From Thermomonas beijingensis (GTDB lineage Bacteria > Pseudomonadota > Gammaproteobacteria > Xanthomonadales > Xanthomonadaceae), in contig NZ_JAIQDJ010000001.1 of the NCBI RefSeq assembly GCF_020034655.1, positions 1,054,001 to 1,118,000 on the forward strand: 64,000 nucleotides of DNA, read 5' to 3'. The notes under the pieces are model-generated. The model was not told where the DNA came from, ran no database searches, and worked only from the letters and a program-made list of their open reading frames with translations. The position numbers and the translations under genes were made by a program. The number at the start of each line of letters is the position of its first letter. Position 1 is the first letter of the stretch. Positions 8,558 through 16,958 of the stretch are shown here, in pieces.

Positions 8558-9686
8558 ATGATCGAGCTGAATCCCATCCGAGCCCGCATCGCCGACCTGA
8601 CCGGTCGGCTGGATGCGCTCCGGGGGTATCTTTGACTACGACGCCAAGCGTGAACGTTTGGAAGAAGTCGAGCGCGAGTTGGAAAACCCTGACATCTGGA
8701 ACGACCCCGCGTGTGCGCAGGCATTGGGGCGTGAGCGATCGTTGTTGGACAAGACCGTCAATGGCATTCGCAACTTGAAAGACGGGTTGGCCGGCGCCGA
8801 AGAGTTGCTGGAATTGGCCGAGATGGAAGACGACGAGGACACCGCGCTGGCGGTGGTGGCCGATGTTGATCGTTTCGAAAAAGGCGTGGAAGCCATCGAA
8901 TTCCAGCGCATGTTCGCGGGGCAGATGGACAGCTGCAATGCGTTCGTCGATATCCAGGCCGGCGCCGGTGGTACCGAGGCCCAGGATTGGGCGGAAATTC
9001 TGCTGCGCATGTACCTGCGCTGGGCCGAATCCCGCGGCTGGAAAGCCGAGCTGATGGAAGTTTCCGGCGGCGATGTGGCGGGCATCAAATCCGCCACCTT
9101 CCGCATCGAGGGTGACTACGCTTATGGTTGGCTGAAGACCGAGATTGGCGTGCATCGCCTGGTGCGCAAGTCGCCGTTCGACTCGGACAACCGTCGCCAC
9201 ACCAGTTTCACCAGCGTGTTCGTGTCGCCCGAAGTGGACGACGACATCGACATCGAGATCAACCCCGCCGACCTGAAGACCGACGTGTATCGCTCCTCGG
9301 GCGCGGGTGGCCAGCACGTCAACAAGACCGAGTCCGCGGTGCGCATTACCCACGTGCCCACCAATACCGTGGTGGCGTGTCAAACCGAACGCAGCCAGCA
9401 CGCCAACCGTGACCGTGCGATGAAGATGCTGAAGGCGAAGCTGTACGAACTGGAGGTGCAAAAGCGCAACGCCGAGAAGGATGCGCTGGAAGCCACCAAG
9501 TCGGATATTGGTTGGGGCAGCCAGATCCGCAACTACGTGCTGGATCAAAGCCGGATCAAGGATCTGCGCACGGGCATCGAGCGTAGTGATACGCAAAAAG
9601 TGCTGGACGGCGATCTGGATGAATTTGTGGAGGCCAGCCTGAAATCCGGGCTGGAAGCGGGCGCCAAACGTTCCGACGCGGCTTGA
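8558..9686 (+). CDS. prfB: Peptide chain release factor 2 (programmed +1 frameshift)
   Basis: Reads UGA and UAA stop codons and triggers peptide release. Translation starts at ATG 8558, meets an in-frame TGA after 25 codons (8633-8635), and continues in the +1 frame from GAC at 8634, giving 375 residues. The join is the classic CTT-TGA-C slippery site preceded by a GGGGGT Shine-Dalgarno-like element. The downstream frame carries the SPF stop-recognition motif ([13 protein letters not shown]) and the catalytic Gly250-Gly251-Gln252, the same numbering as E. coli. A start at 8613, inside the downstream frame alone, would be an annotation artefact. lysS follows 96 nt later, the usual prfB-lysS pairing. 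Confidence 0.97.
8621..8636 (+). promoter_or_regulatory. prfB recoding site (autoregulatory frameshift)
   Basis: Contains G-rich CGGGGGT (internal Shine-Dalgarno), TAT, the slippery CTT codon at 8630-8632, and TGA followed by C, a weak termination context. When RF2 is scarce the ribosome slips +1 and makes more RF2. The first base of the G-run block is C rather than the A usual in E. coli (CGG for AGG), so the internal Shine-Dalgarno is GGGGG. Confidence 0.93.
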
Positions 9687-9734
9687 TTTTTGCTCAACCG
9701 CAGGCGCGGCCGATGGCCGCAACCCTATCCAACC

Positions 9735-9762
9735 GGAGCGGTCGCGGCCATGGGTCGCTCCT
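9735..9762 (-). repeat. GGAGCG-type intergenic inverted repeat, copy B
   Basis: Read on the minus strand it begins AGGAGCGACCCATGGCC and ends CGACCGCTCC, so GGAGCG and CGCTCC form the ends of a hairpin (9735-9740 with 9756-9761). It shares about 20 of 23 positions with the element at 24234-24256. It lies between prfB and lysS, in a 96-nt gap that holds nothing else recognisable apart from a GCGGCC/GGCCGC stem just upstream. Confidence 0.6.
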
Positions 9763-9782
9763 AAAAAAAACACGGTCATGAC

Positions 9783-11294
9783 ATGACAGACACCTCTCCC
9801 ATCATCGACGAAAACAAGCTCATCGCGGAGCGTCGCGGCAAGCTGCATGCGCTGCGCGACAGCGGTGTGGCATTCCCCAATGACTTTCATCGCGCCGATC
9901 TCGCTGGTGACCTGCAAGCCGATTATGCGGATGCTGAGCGCTGGACGAGCGAAGCGCTGGAGGCGAGTGGCCGCACCGTTGCGATTGCCGGGCGCATGCT
10001 GGCCAAGCGAGTGATGGGCAAGGCCGCGTTTGCCACCGTGCAGGATATGAGCGGGCGGGTGCAGTTGTTCTTGCAAAGCACAGCGTTGGGTGACACTTAC
10101 GACGCATTCAAGGGTTGGGACATCGGCGATATCGTGGCCGTCGAAGGCAGCTTGATGCGCACCAAGACCGGTGAGTTGTCGGTCAAGGCCAGCTCACTGC
10201 GGCTGCTGGTTAAAGCGTTGCGACCATTGCCAGACAAGTTTCATGGCCTGAGTGACGTGGAGCAGCGCTATCGCCAGCGCTATGTGGATTTGATCGTGAA
10301 TCCGGAGGCGCGCGATGTGTTTATCGCCCGCTCGCGCATCGTCCGTGCGATGCGCAGTTGGTTGGACGCCAGGCGCTTTCTGGAGGTCGAAACACCGATG
10401 ATGCATTACATCGCAGGTGGTGCCACGGCGCGTCCCTTCACTACCCATCACAACGCGCTTGATCTCGATCTTTACCTGCGCGTCGCGCCGGAGCTCTACC
10501 TCAAACGCTTGACCGTAGGCGGGTTGGAGCGAGTGTACGAAATCAACCGCAACTTCCGTAACGAAGGTGTGTCCACCCGGCACAACCCCGAGTTCACCAT
10601 GCTCGAGTTGTACGAAGCCTATGCCACCTACATCGAAGTAATGGATTTGACCGAAGCCATGATGCGCGACGTGGCGCGCGAAGCGATGGGGACCACCGCA
10701 TTCGAGTGGGATGGCCAGGCGATTGATCTTGGTCCTGCGTTCCGTCGTTGGAAATTGGAAGAGGCAGTGCGTGAATTGAACCCGGAAATTTCGGTGGCCG
10801 ATTGCCGCGATCGCGACGCACTGGCCGCGCATTGCGCGCGTTTGGGTGTGCACGTGAAGCCTGGTTACGGCTGGGGCAAATTGCTGTTGGAAATCTTCGA
10901 AAAGACTGTGGAAGGTGGCTTGATCCAGCCGACCTTCATCACCCACTATCCGGTGGAGGTCAGCCCACTGGCGCGTGAGTCCGACAGTGAGCCGGGCATC
11001 ACCGATCGCTTCGAGCTGTTTGTCGGTGGCAAGGAGTTGGCCAATGGGTTCTCGGAATTGAACGATCCGGAAGACCAGGCCGCGCGCTTTCGTGCGCAAG
11101 TCGAGGCGAAGGACAGTGGCGACGATGAAGCCATGCATTTCGATGCCGACTACATCCGGGCGCTGGAAGTGGGGCTGCCGCCTACCGGTGGCCTTGGCGT
11201 GGGCATTGATCGCTTTGTGATGCTGTTGACCGGCAGCAACTCGATTCGCGATGTCCTGCTATTCCCATACATGCGCCCACAGGCAGTGGAATAA
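9783..11294 (+). CDS. lysS: Lysyl-tRNA synthetase (class II)
   Basis: Class IIb synthetase, 503 residues. It has the OB-fold anticodon-binding domain (about 65-150, including [20 protein letters not shown]) and the class II core with motif 2 ([20 protein letters not shown]) and motif 3 ([16 protein letters not shown]). The start is the ATG at 9783; the ATG five bases earlier hits a stop at once. Upstream is an A-run and no strong ribosome binding site. It pairs with prfB as in many bacteria. Identity is certain. Confidence 0.97.
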   Translation: MTDTSPIIDENKLIAERRGKLHALRDSGVAFPNDFHRADLAGDLQADYADAERWTSEALEASGRTVAIAGRMLAKRVMGKAAFATVQDMSGRVQLFLQSTALGDTYDAFKGWDIGDIVAVEGSLMRTKTGELSVKASSLRLLVKALRPLPDKFHGLSDVEQRYRQRYVDLIVNPEARDVFIARSRIVRAMRSWLDARRFLEVETPMMHYIAGGATARPFTTHHNALDLDLYLRVAPELYLKRLTVGGLERVYEINRNFRNEGVSTRHNPEFTMLELYEAYATYIEVMDLTEAMMRDVAREAMGTTAFEWDGQAIDLGPAFRRWKLEEAVRELNPEISVADCRDRDALAAHCARLGVHVKPGYGWGKLLLEIFEKTVEGGLIQPTFITHYPVEVSPLARESDSEPGITDRFELFVGGKELANGFSELNDPEDQAARFRAQVEAKDSGDDEAMHFDADYIRALEVGLPPTGGLGVGIDRFVMLLTGSNSIRDVLLFPYMRPQAVE

Positions 11295-11354
11295 GCCGCA
11301 ACTTGCGGTGTGTGATGCCGGCTATCGGTCGGCATCGCAACGCCATCCCAGGAC

Positions 11355-12572
11355 TTAGTGCAGCAATTTGCCGAGGATGCGCGCGCCCGCCATCCATTCG
11401 CCGGCAATCGTGCCCAAGTTGGTCAGCATGAACACCAGCACCACGCGCGTCACCTTGTTGCGATACCACCCGCGCAAGGTCTGGGTGTCATCGCGCAGCG
11501 CCAGGAAATCCGGATAGGCGGGTTTGCGCAGGCGCACTTCGGCCAATGCACTGAACATGCCCGAAGGCAGGCCGGGGCGGAACGGCTTGAACGGCGCGGC
11601 AACGGCACCGGCCAGCAAGCTCAACGGGTTGGCACCGGCCAACAGCGCGCCGATGGCGGTCAGCCCGCAGGTCCACGCCACCCATTGCAGCAGCAAATCA
11701 CGCCCCAGGTCGCGGCCGCCGTGGTAATAGCCCCACGCAATGCCACCGATGATCAGCGTCATCAAGGTCAGGGTGATCCACGGGATATTGCGTTTTTGTT
11801 TGATCTGCACAAGCGCGTCGACGACCGCTTGCGGTGTGCGCTGGTCGTCGGCCAAATAGCGTGACATGCCTTTCAGATGGCCCGCGCCCACCACCGCCAA
11901 CACCTGTTTTGCACCATCGCTGCGCTCGCGCAATTTTGCCGCCATGTACTGGTCGCGTTCGTCGATCAGGCTGGCAAACAGCGTGGGGGTATCGCGTGCA
12001 AAGTCACCAAAACTCGACTCCAGCATGTCGCCTTCTTTCAGGCGCTCGATGTCTGCTTCGGACACTTCATCGCGGGCAAACAAACCGCCGCCCACGCTGC
12101 CGATCAATTTGGCGCGGTCCCAGAAGCCCAGCCCTTGCAGGATACGGCGAAAGGTGATGCCCACATCACGGTCGATCAATTGCAACGACAGCCCGCGCGC
12201 GCTGGCTTCCGTGGCGGCGGCTTTGAGTTCCGCACCGGGTTCGATCCCCAATTGTTCTGCCAGCCGGCGCTGATAGGCGGCCAGTGCCAGATTGGCGGCA
12301 AACGGGGCCACTTTCTTGTCGCGGATGACCTTGACCAGATCCAGTTGCGCCAGCGCATCCGGGTGGGTCAGTGCTTTGTGGCGTTGTTCGTCCAGCTCCA
12401 CCGCCACTGCATCAAACCGGCCGCTGTCGATGGCCGCATTGACCGCATCAATGCTGGCTTTGGACACATGTGCGGTACCCAGCAGGGTGTAGTGGACGCC
12501 ATCACGCTGCACCTCGATGACAGGTTGGTTGGCGTATTCGGCGGCGCTGGCCGGCAGGGAGGAGTCAGTCAC
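11355..12572 (-). CDS. TraB/PrgY-family membrane protein
   Basis: A 405-residue protein with an N-terminal TraB domain (LLGTAHVSKASIDAVNAAI near residue 30; AVELDEQRHKAL near 55; conserved VVGAGHLKGM near 225) and a C-terminal membrane part with about four helices (about 255-275, 283-312, 370-400). The paired GTAH and GAGH motifs are typical of the TraB/TIKI superfamily, known as pheromone-shutdown proteins in Enterococcus and proposed to be metal-dependent hydrolases; the role in Gram-negative bacteria is not established. Its start overlaps the end of aguB by 8 nt, so it is co-translated with the putrescine gene. Substrate unknown. Confidence 0.82.
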   Translation of the reverse strand: MTDSSLPASAAEYANQPVIEVQRDGVHYTLLGTAHVSKASIDAVNAAIDSGRFDAVAVELDEQRHKALTHPDALAQLDLVKVIRDKKVAPFAANLALAAYQRRLAEQLGIEPGAELKAAATEASARGLSLQLIDRDVGITFRRILQGLGFWDRAKLIGSVGGGLFARDEVSEADIERLKEGDMLESSFGDFARDTPTLFASLIDERDQYMAAKLRERSDGAKQVLAVVGAGHLKGMSRYLADDQRTPQAVVDALVQIKQKRNIPWITLTLMTLIIGGIAWGYYHGGRDLGRDLLLQWVAWTCGLTAIGALLAGANPLSLLAGAVAAPFKPFRPGLPSGMFSALAEVRLRKPAYPDFLALRDDTQTLRGWYRNKVTRVVLVFMLTNLGTIAGEWMAGARILGKLLH

Positions 12573-13449
12573 GGTAACGCTTCGTCAAATCGGAATAGGC
12601 GTCGATACGGCGGTCGCGCAGGAACGGCCAGATGCGGCGCACATGTTCGCTGCGCTGCAGGTCAACCTTGGCCAGCAAAAGCGATGCGTCGGTGCCGGCT
12701 TCGGCGATGACTTCGCCTTGCGGCCCCAACACGATCGAGTTGCCCCAGAAATCAATGCCGGAAGCGCCCAGCGGTGACGCCTCGTGGCCCACACGGTTGC
12801 AGCTCAATACCGGCAAGCCATTGGCCACCGCGTGGCCACGATGCGACAGCACCCACGCATCGCGCTGGCGGGTTTTTTCATCTTGTGCATCGCTGGGGTC
12901 CCAGCCAATCGCGGTGGGATACAGCAACAGCTCGGCACCGGCCAGCGCCATCATGCGCGCCGCTTCCGGGTACCACTGGTCCCAGCACACCAATACGCCG
13001 AGTTTGCCCACCGAGGTTTGAATGGGGGTAAAACCCAGATCACCGGGGGTGAAATAGAATTTTTCGTAGAAGCCCGGATCGTCCGGGATGTGCATCTTGC
13101 GGTACTTGCCGGCCAGCGAGCCGTCGGCGTCAAACACCACGGCGGTGTTGTGGTACAGCCCCGCCGCGCGCTTTTCGAACAAGGAAGAGACCAGCACCAC
13201 GCCATGCTGCTTGGCCAGCGCCGACAGGCGCGCGGTGCTGGGGCCGGGGATGGGCTCGGCCAGATCGAACTCGTCTACCGATTCGTGCTGGCAAAAATAC
13301 GCACCGTTGTGCAGCTCTTGCAGCAGTACGAGCTTCGCGCCGGCGCGGGCGGCTTCGGCCACGCGGGTTTCGATGATGGCCAGGTTGGCGGCGGCATCGC
13401 CGTGGTTGCGCTCCTGGATCAGCGCAACGGAGAGAAGTTTGGTTGTCAT
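12565..13449 (-). CDS. aguB: N-carbamoylputrescine amidase
   Basis: Nitrilase-superfamily amidase converting N-carbamoylputrescine to putrescine, CO2 and ammonia, the last step of the agmatine route. The 294-residue protein holds the Glu-Lys-Cys triad: Glu45 (LLQELHNG), Lys118 (KYRKMHIPDD) and Cys155 (GVLVCWDQWYPE). HIPDDPGFYEKFYFTPGDLG is characteristic of the AguB group. Its partner aguA lies 0.9 kb upstream on the same strand but is separated by aqpZ on the other strand, so the two need separate promoters. The TraB-family gene overlaps its end. The ATG has no ribosome binding site but a TACAAT hexamer 6 nt upstream. Confidence 0.93.
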   Translation of the reverse strand: MTTKLLSVALIQERNHGDAAANLAIIETRVAEAARAGAKLVLLQELHNGAYFCQHESVDEFDLAEPIPGPSTARLSALAKQHGVVLVSSLFEKRAAGLYHNTAVVFDADGSLAGKYRKMHIPDDPGFYEKFYFTPGDLGFTPIQTSVGKLGVLVCWDQWYPEAARMMALAGAELLLYPTAIGWDPSDAQDEKTRQRDAWVLSHRGHAVANGLPVLSCNRVGHEASPLGASGIDFWGNSIVLGPQGEVIAEAGTDASLLLAKVDLQRSEHVRRIWPFLRDRRIDAYSDLTKRYRD

Positions 13450-13455
13450 CCGCCC

Positions 13456-13461
13456 ATTGTA
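13456..13461 (-). promoter_or_regulatory. -10 hexamer TACAAT, 6 nt before aguB start
   Basis: On the minus strand TACAAT is followed by GGGCGG and then the aguB ATG. The spacing to the start codon is 6 nt, as at nfuA, galU and rarA, predicting transcription starting at the ATG. GGGCGG is not a good ribosome binding site. No clear -35. Confidence 0.45.
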
Positions 13462-13557
13462 GGCGAGCGCCGCCTCGCTTCATCGCCAATGTCGTGCTTT
13501 CGGCTATGCTGACGTTGCGCGCGACCGGCGTGCATTCATTCGCCAGGGGATTTCACG

Positions 13558-14292
13558 ATGTTGAAGCGACTCGGGGCCGAATTTATCGGTACGTTCTGGC
13601 TGGTCTTGGGCGGCTGCGGTAGCGCCGTGCTGGCCGCCAAGTTTGGCGGCGATGGCAATCCGTTGGGGATCGGATTGCTGGGGGTGGCGCTGGCATTCGG
13701 TTTGACCGTGCTGACCGGCGCGTATGCGTTTGGCCACATCTCCGGCGGCCATTTCAACCCGGCGGTGAGCGTTGGCCTGTGGGCAGGGGGGCGGTTTCCG
13801 GCGAAGGATTTGTTGCCCTACGGCGTGGCGCAGGTACTCGGTGCGGTGTTTGCCGGCTGGATTCTGTTCCAGATCGCCAGTGGTACGGCCGGGTTTGCCA
13901 TCGACTCGAACGCGGCGGGCGCATTCGCCACCAATGGCTTTGGCGAGCATTCTCCCGGTGGCTACGCCATTGCTGCGGCATTCCTGTGCGAAGTAGTGAT
14001 GACCGCGATGTTCCTGATCATCATCATGGGTGCCACCCACAGCCGTGCACCCGCGGGCTTTGCGCCCATTGCGATTGGCTTGGGTCTGACCTTGATCCAC
14101 CTCATCAGCATCCCGGTCACCAACACCTCGGTAAACCCGGCGCGCTCCACCGGCGTGGCCTTGATCGTGGGGGGTGCGCCGCTGTCGCAGCTGTGGTTGT
14201 TTTGGTTGGCGCCGATCCTGGGCGGCCTGCTGGGTGGTGTGATCTACAAGTGGCTGGGGCCGGAGCGGCCGGCAATTACTGGCGACTTGTAA
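13558..14292 (+). CDS. aqpZ: Aquaporin Z
   Basis: Water channel of the inner membrane, 244 residues with six helices and two half-helices. Both NPA boxes are present: Asn67-Pro-Ala ([11 protein letters not shown]) and Asn193-Pro-Ala ([13 protein letters not shown]). The selectivity-filter residues expected for a water-only channel are visible: Phe47, His181, Thr190 and Arg196. AGGGGA provides the ribosome binding site. It sits on the plus strand between the two minus-strand putrescine genes and ends at a strong hairpin. Identity is certain. Confidence 0.96.
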   Translation: MLKRLGAEFIGTFWLVLGGCGSAVLAAKFGGDGNPLGIGLLGVALAFGLTVLTGAYAFGHISGGHFNPAVSVGLWAGGRFPAKDLLPYGVAQVLGAVFAGWILFQIASGTAGFAIDSNAAGAFATNGFGEHSPGGYAIAAAFLCEVVMTAMFLIIIMGATHSRAPAGFAPIAIGLGLTLIHLISIPVTNTSVNPARSTGVALIVGGAPLSQLWLFWLAPILGGLLGGVIYKWLGPERPAITGDL

Positions 14293-14302
14293 ATTTGTAT
14301 CA

Positions 14303-14338
14303 CCCCAATAAGGCCGCAGGAATGCGGCCTTATTGGGG
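14303..14338. terminator. 15-bp hairpin between convergent aqpZ and aguA
   Basis: A perfect 15-bp inverted repeat (14303-14317 with 14324-14338, loop of 6) lies between the aqpZ and aguA stop codons. Neither side has a strong T-run, so it may stop transcription with help from Rho or protect the 3' ends of both messages. Confidence 0.6.
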
Positions 14339-14362
14339 CAACTGGAATGGCGAGTCAGCCAA

Positions 14363-15394
14363 CTACAGCAACCCTTGCGGCAATTGCATGGTGATGCAGT
14401 GCAGGCTGCCGTTTTGCCAGATCAGGGCACGGCAGGGGACTGGCACGACCTCGCGGCCCGGGTAGGCCTGTGCCAGCACCGCAGCGGCGCTGGCATCGTT
14501 CGCATCGCCATAGGCCGGCATCAGTACCGCGCCATTGATGATCAAGTAATTGGCATAGCTGGCTGCAAGCCTGCGGCCTGCGTCCCAAACAGGCTTGGCC
14601 CACGGCAACGGAAACAGGCGATACGGCTGGCCGTCCTTGCTGCGCAACGCGGCGATATCGTCGGCCATTGCTTTGAGATCGGCATAGTGCGAATCGGCTG
14701 CATCGTCGCAGGCCTGGAACACGATGGTATTGCCGGGGGCGAAGCGGGCGAGGGTGTCGATATGCGCATCGGTGTCGTCGCCTTCCAGCGCACCGTGGTC
14801 CAGCCAGAGCACGCGGTCTTGCTGCAGCCAGTCGGCCAGTTTGGCGCTCAATTCCGCACGATCAAGGCCAGGGTGGCGCTCGTGCAGGCATTGCCACGTG
14901 GTCAGCAGGGTGCCATCGCCATCGGTTTCGATGGCCCCCCCTTCCAAGGCAAATTCGATGCGCTGGCGTGGCGTGTTGCCGAATACGCCTTGCGTGCTGA
15001 GAGCCTCCACCAGCCGATCGTCCTGGCCGGCCTCGAACTTGCCGCCCCAGGCGGTGAAGCAGAAGTCGAGCAAGCGGAAATGGTTGCCAGCGCGCAAGGT
15101 GATCGGGCCAGAGTCGCGCAGCCACGTATCATCATAGGCAACGGTGACAAAACGCACATGGGTCATATCCACCCGGTTGGAGCGCAGGCGAATCTCGGCG
15201 TAGGTTTCAACATCGTCATCTGCCACGCAGATCAGCACCGGCTGAAATCGAGTGATTGCGGCGACCAGTGCAATATAGGTCTCCTCCACGTCTCCCAGGC
15301 GTTCGGCCCAGTCGGTGGCGGCATGTGGCCAGGCAATCAGGATCGCCGCCTGAGGCTCCCACTCGGCGGGGAAGCGCAACTTGGTATCGGTCAT
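14363..15394 (-). CDS. aguA: Agmatine deiminase
   Basis: Converts agmatine to N-carbamoylputrescine and ammonia. The 343-residue penteine-fold enzyme shows GGAIETDGDGTLLTT, LDHGALEGDDTDAHIDT (conserved His and Asp residues) and the catalytic Cys333 in NGSLHCITMQ near the C-terminus. With aguB it gives an arginine-decarboxylase-dependent path to putrescine without agmatinase; no speA is in the window. An exported protein of unknown function lies upstream on the same strand after a 34-nt gap. Confidence 0.95.
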   Translation of the reverse strand: MTDTKLRFPAEWEPQAAILIAWPHAATDWAERLGDVEETYIALVAAITRFQPVLICVADDDVETYAEIRLRSNRVDMTHVRFVTVAYDDTWLRDSGPITLRAGNHFRLLDFCFTAWGGKFEAGQDDRLVEALSTQGVFGNTPRQRIEFALEGGAIETDGDGTLLTTWQCLHERHPGLDRAELSAKLADWLQQDRVLWLDHGALEGDDTDAHIDTLARFAPGNTIVFQACDDAADSHYADLKAMADDIAALRSKDGQPYRLFPLPWAKPVWDAGRRLAASYANYLIINGAVLMPAYGDANDASAAAVLAQAYPGREVVPVPCRALIWQNGSLHCITMQLPQGLL

Positions 15395-15428
15395 GGCTGT
15401 CTTCGTGGCGGGCGTTCAAGTGCCCGAG

Positions 15429-15758
15429 TTATTTCATGGGTTGCTTGGGGCCAATTTCGTCCGCAGAGGCTTGGTTGACGACTACGTCAATGACTCGGTC
15501 GTGGGCGAAATACACGGTGTAGCTGGGATAGACCCAGCGCGTGATGGTGGGCCATGCACGCTTTTGGCCACCACGCGGCTCCAGTTTGGAGGCGGGCGCG
15601 CCGAATTTGGATTGCACTTGCGCGATGGACATGCCGTGCGTGGGTGCATTGGCAGGCACGTCTTTGCTGCGCTCAATCAGTAGGGTATCGCCAGCGCTGG
15701 CCATGCCGGACAGGCTGGCAAGGACGACCAACAACAGACTGCGGGATAAGCAATGCAT
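15429..15758 (-). CDS. Small exported protein, possibly BamE-like fold
   Basis: Starts at the ATG at 15758, which has an AGGAG ribosome binding site, rather than the longer open frame. Residues 1-22 form a signal peptide (MHCLSRSLLLVVLASLSGMASA) with an Ala-x-Ala cleavage site and no lipobox Cys, so a soluble periplasmic protein of about 87 residues is expected. The segment HGMSIAQVQSKFGAP followed by W-x-Y-P-x-Y and a beta hairpin resembles the BamE/SmpA domain (GMTxxQVxxxLGxP), but the match is short. Alternatively an unrelated periplasmic protein. Same strand as aguA. Confidence 0.65.
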   Translation of the reverse strand: MHCLSRSLLLVVLASLSGMASAGDTLLIERSKDVPANAPTHGMSIAQVQSKFGAPASKLEPRGGQKRAWPTITRWVYPSYTVYFAHDRVIDVVVNQASADEIGPKQPMK

Positions 15759-15810
15759 GGCGGTGCTCCTACATGTGGTGGACGAAACCCAAGATTCTAT
15801 GCTGATACGC

Positions 15811-15834
15811 AAAAGGCCGCCCGAAGGCGGCCTT
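15811..15834 (-). terminator. Rho-independent terminator of rpmJ
   Basis: On the minus strand a 9-bp GC-rich stem (15826-15834 with 15813-15821) with a TTCG tetraloop is followed by TTG, 25 nt after the rpmJ stop codon. A strong terminator. Confidence 0.85.
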
Positions 15835-15858
15835 GCGGTCGTCCAGACAGCTGATGAA

Positions 15859-15984
15859 TCAGCGCTGGCGAGCTTTGAAGCGCGGGTTGGACTTGCAGAT
15901 CACGAAGACCTTGCCACGACGGCGAACCACCTTGCAGTCGCGGTGACGGGCCTTCGCCGACTTCAGGGAGGACAGGACCTTCAT
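15859..15984 (-). CDS. rpmJ: Ribosomal protein bL36, zinc-free type
   Basis: A 41-residue basic protein ([20 protein letters not shown], then [19 protein letters not shown]). The start MKVL and the [11 protein letters not shown] ending match the YkgM-type paralogue of L36. Of the four zinc ligands of the classical form only two Cys (17 and 30) remain, so it should not bind zinc. It has its own promoter and terminator, so it is a single-gene unit. It is too short for most gene finders but certain from sequence. Confidence 0.93.
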   Translation of the reverse strand: MKVLSSLKSAKARHRDCKVVRRRGKVFVICKSNPRFKARQR

Positions 15985-16027
15985 GATGAAACCTCGGCAA
16001 ATGGATGGGAATGAAGCGAAGCCGCGC

Positions 16028-16057
16028 ATTCTAACGGGTATTTGGTTGGAAGATCAA
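16028..16057 (-). promoter_or_regulatory. Sigma-70-type promoter of rpmJ
   Basis: On the minus strand a -35 TTGATC (16052-16057) and a -10 TAGAAT (16028-16033) are spaced by 18 nt and lie about 45 nt before the rpmJ ATG. I see no clear zinc-regulator (Zur) palindrome over it. Confidence 0.6.
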
Positions 16058-16097
16058 CGGGTTGTATTGAATCTGTGGAATTGGGCTGGTGTGGCGG

Positions 16098-16103
16098 CAT
16101 AAT
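16098..16103 (+). promoter_or_regulatory. -10 hexamer CATAAT, 7 nt before cmk start
   Basis: CATAAT, one mismatch from consensus, ends 7 nt before the cmk ATG with only CTTCGTC between, so no ribosome binding site fits. It resembles the other start-adjacent hexamers in the window. Confidence 0.4.
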
Positions 16104-16110
16104 CTTCGTC

Positions 16111-16791
16111 ATGACTGCATCCACACCCGTCCTCACCATTGATGGCCCGTCCGGTTCCGGCAAGGGCACCATCAGTCGCATCGTCGCCCAGCGTTTGGGT
16201 TGGCATTATCTGGATTCTGGCGCGCTTTACCGTGCGGTAGGGATTGCGGCGGGATGGTCGGATATCGATCTCTCGGACGCGTCGGCACTGGTGCGCTGCA
16301 CCTTCGATACGGTGGTGAGGTTTCGTGATGATGCCGGCGGCGAGCCACGGGTGATTGTCAATGATGTGGATGCCACCGATGAGTTGCGTACAGAAACCGC
16401 CGGCGCGGCGGCCTCTGCAATTGCTGCCATTCCGGAGGTGCGGGCGGCACTGAAGGATCGCCAGCGTGCGTTTCGGCAGCTGCCGGGGCTGGTGGCCGAC
16501 GGCCGCGATATGGGCACGGTGATCTTCCCCGATGCCGCACATAAGGTGTTTTTGACTGCCAGCGCCGAAGAACGCGCGGAGAGGCGCTATAAGCAGTTGA
16601 AAGACAAAGGGGTTTCCGTCACAATGGATGGTCTGCTACGCGAGATTCTCGCGCGTGACGCCCGCGATGCCAGTCGCACGGTGGCGCCGTTGCGGCCGGC
16701 CGATGACGCCGTCCACATCGATACCACCGGGTTGCCCATTGAAGTGGTGGTCGCCCGAGTGCTGGATATTGTGGTTGGTCCCGCACCGTAA
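16111..16791 (+). CDS. cmk: Cytidylate kinase
   Basis: Phosphorylates CMP and dCMP; 226 residues. The P-loop is [11 protein letters not shown] near the N-terminus; other family motifs are [27 protein letters not shown] and [17 protein letters not shown]. The frame is open from 16042, but the family start is [12 protein letters not shown] at 16111. The order cmk-rpsA-ihfB is conserved in gammaproteobacteria; here the gene that usually precedes cmk (tyrA/aroA) is missing from this side. Confidence 0.96.
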   Translation: MTASTPVLTIDGPSGSGKGTISRIVAQRLGWHYLDSGALYRAVGIAAGWSDIDLSDASALVRCTFDTVVRFRDDAGGEPRVIVNDVDATDELRTETAGAAASAIAAIPEVRAALKDRQRAFRQLPGLVADGRDMGTVIFPDAAHKVFLTASAEERAERRYKQLKDKGVSVTMDGLLREILARDARDASRTVAPLRPADDAVHIDTTGLPIEVVVARVLDIVVGPAP

Positions 16792-16898
16792 CCGGTCGCG
16801 TTTGTCTCAGTCGTTGCAGATCCGTTCCGTGGGTGCATGCGTGCCTGCGGTTTTTCCTTCATTCACACATGGCCAAGCGCGTTCTGCGCCCATGCCAA

Positions 16899-16912
16899 CC
16901 CACCTAGGTGGG
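16899..16912 (+). promoter_or_regulatory. Perfect 14-bp palindrome in the rpsA leader
   Basis: CCCACCTAGGTGGG lies 47 nt before the rpsA ATG within the 167-nt cmk-rpsA gap. Ribosomal protein S1 represses its own translation through a folded leader in enterobacteria; this element is a candidate hairpin for that. It also contains an AGGTGG/CCACCT pair that could hide a Shine-Dalgarno-like sequence. A DNA-binding site is the alternative. Confidence 0.4.
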
Positions 16913-16958
16913 CCGCCCCGGTGCTGTGGGTTGCCCGTGTATCCACCCGAGATTTTTC

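Noticed and set aside
8613-9686. prfB starting at 8613 without a frameshift
   Set aside because: It would lose the first 25 codons and the recoding site; the CTT-TGA-C element and family length show the +1 frameshift is real.
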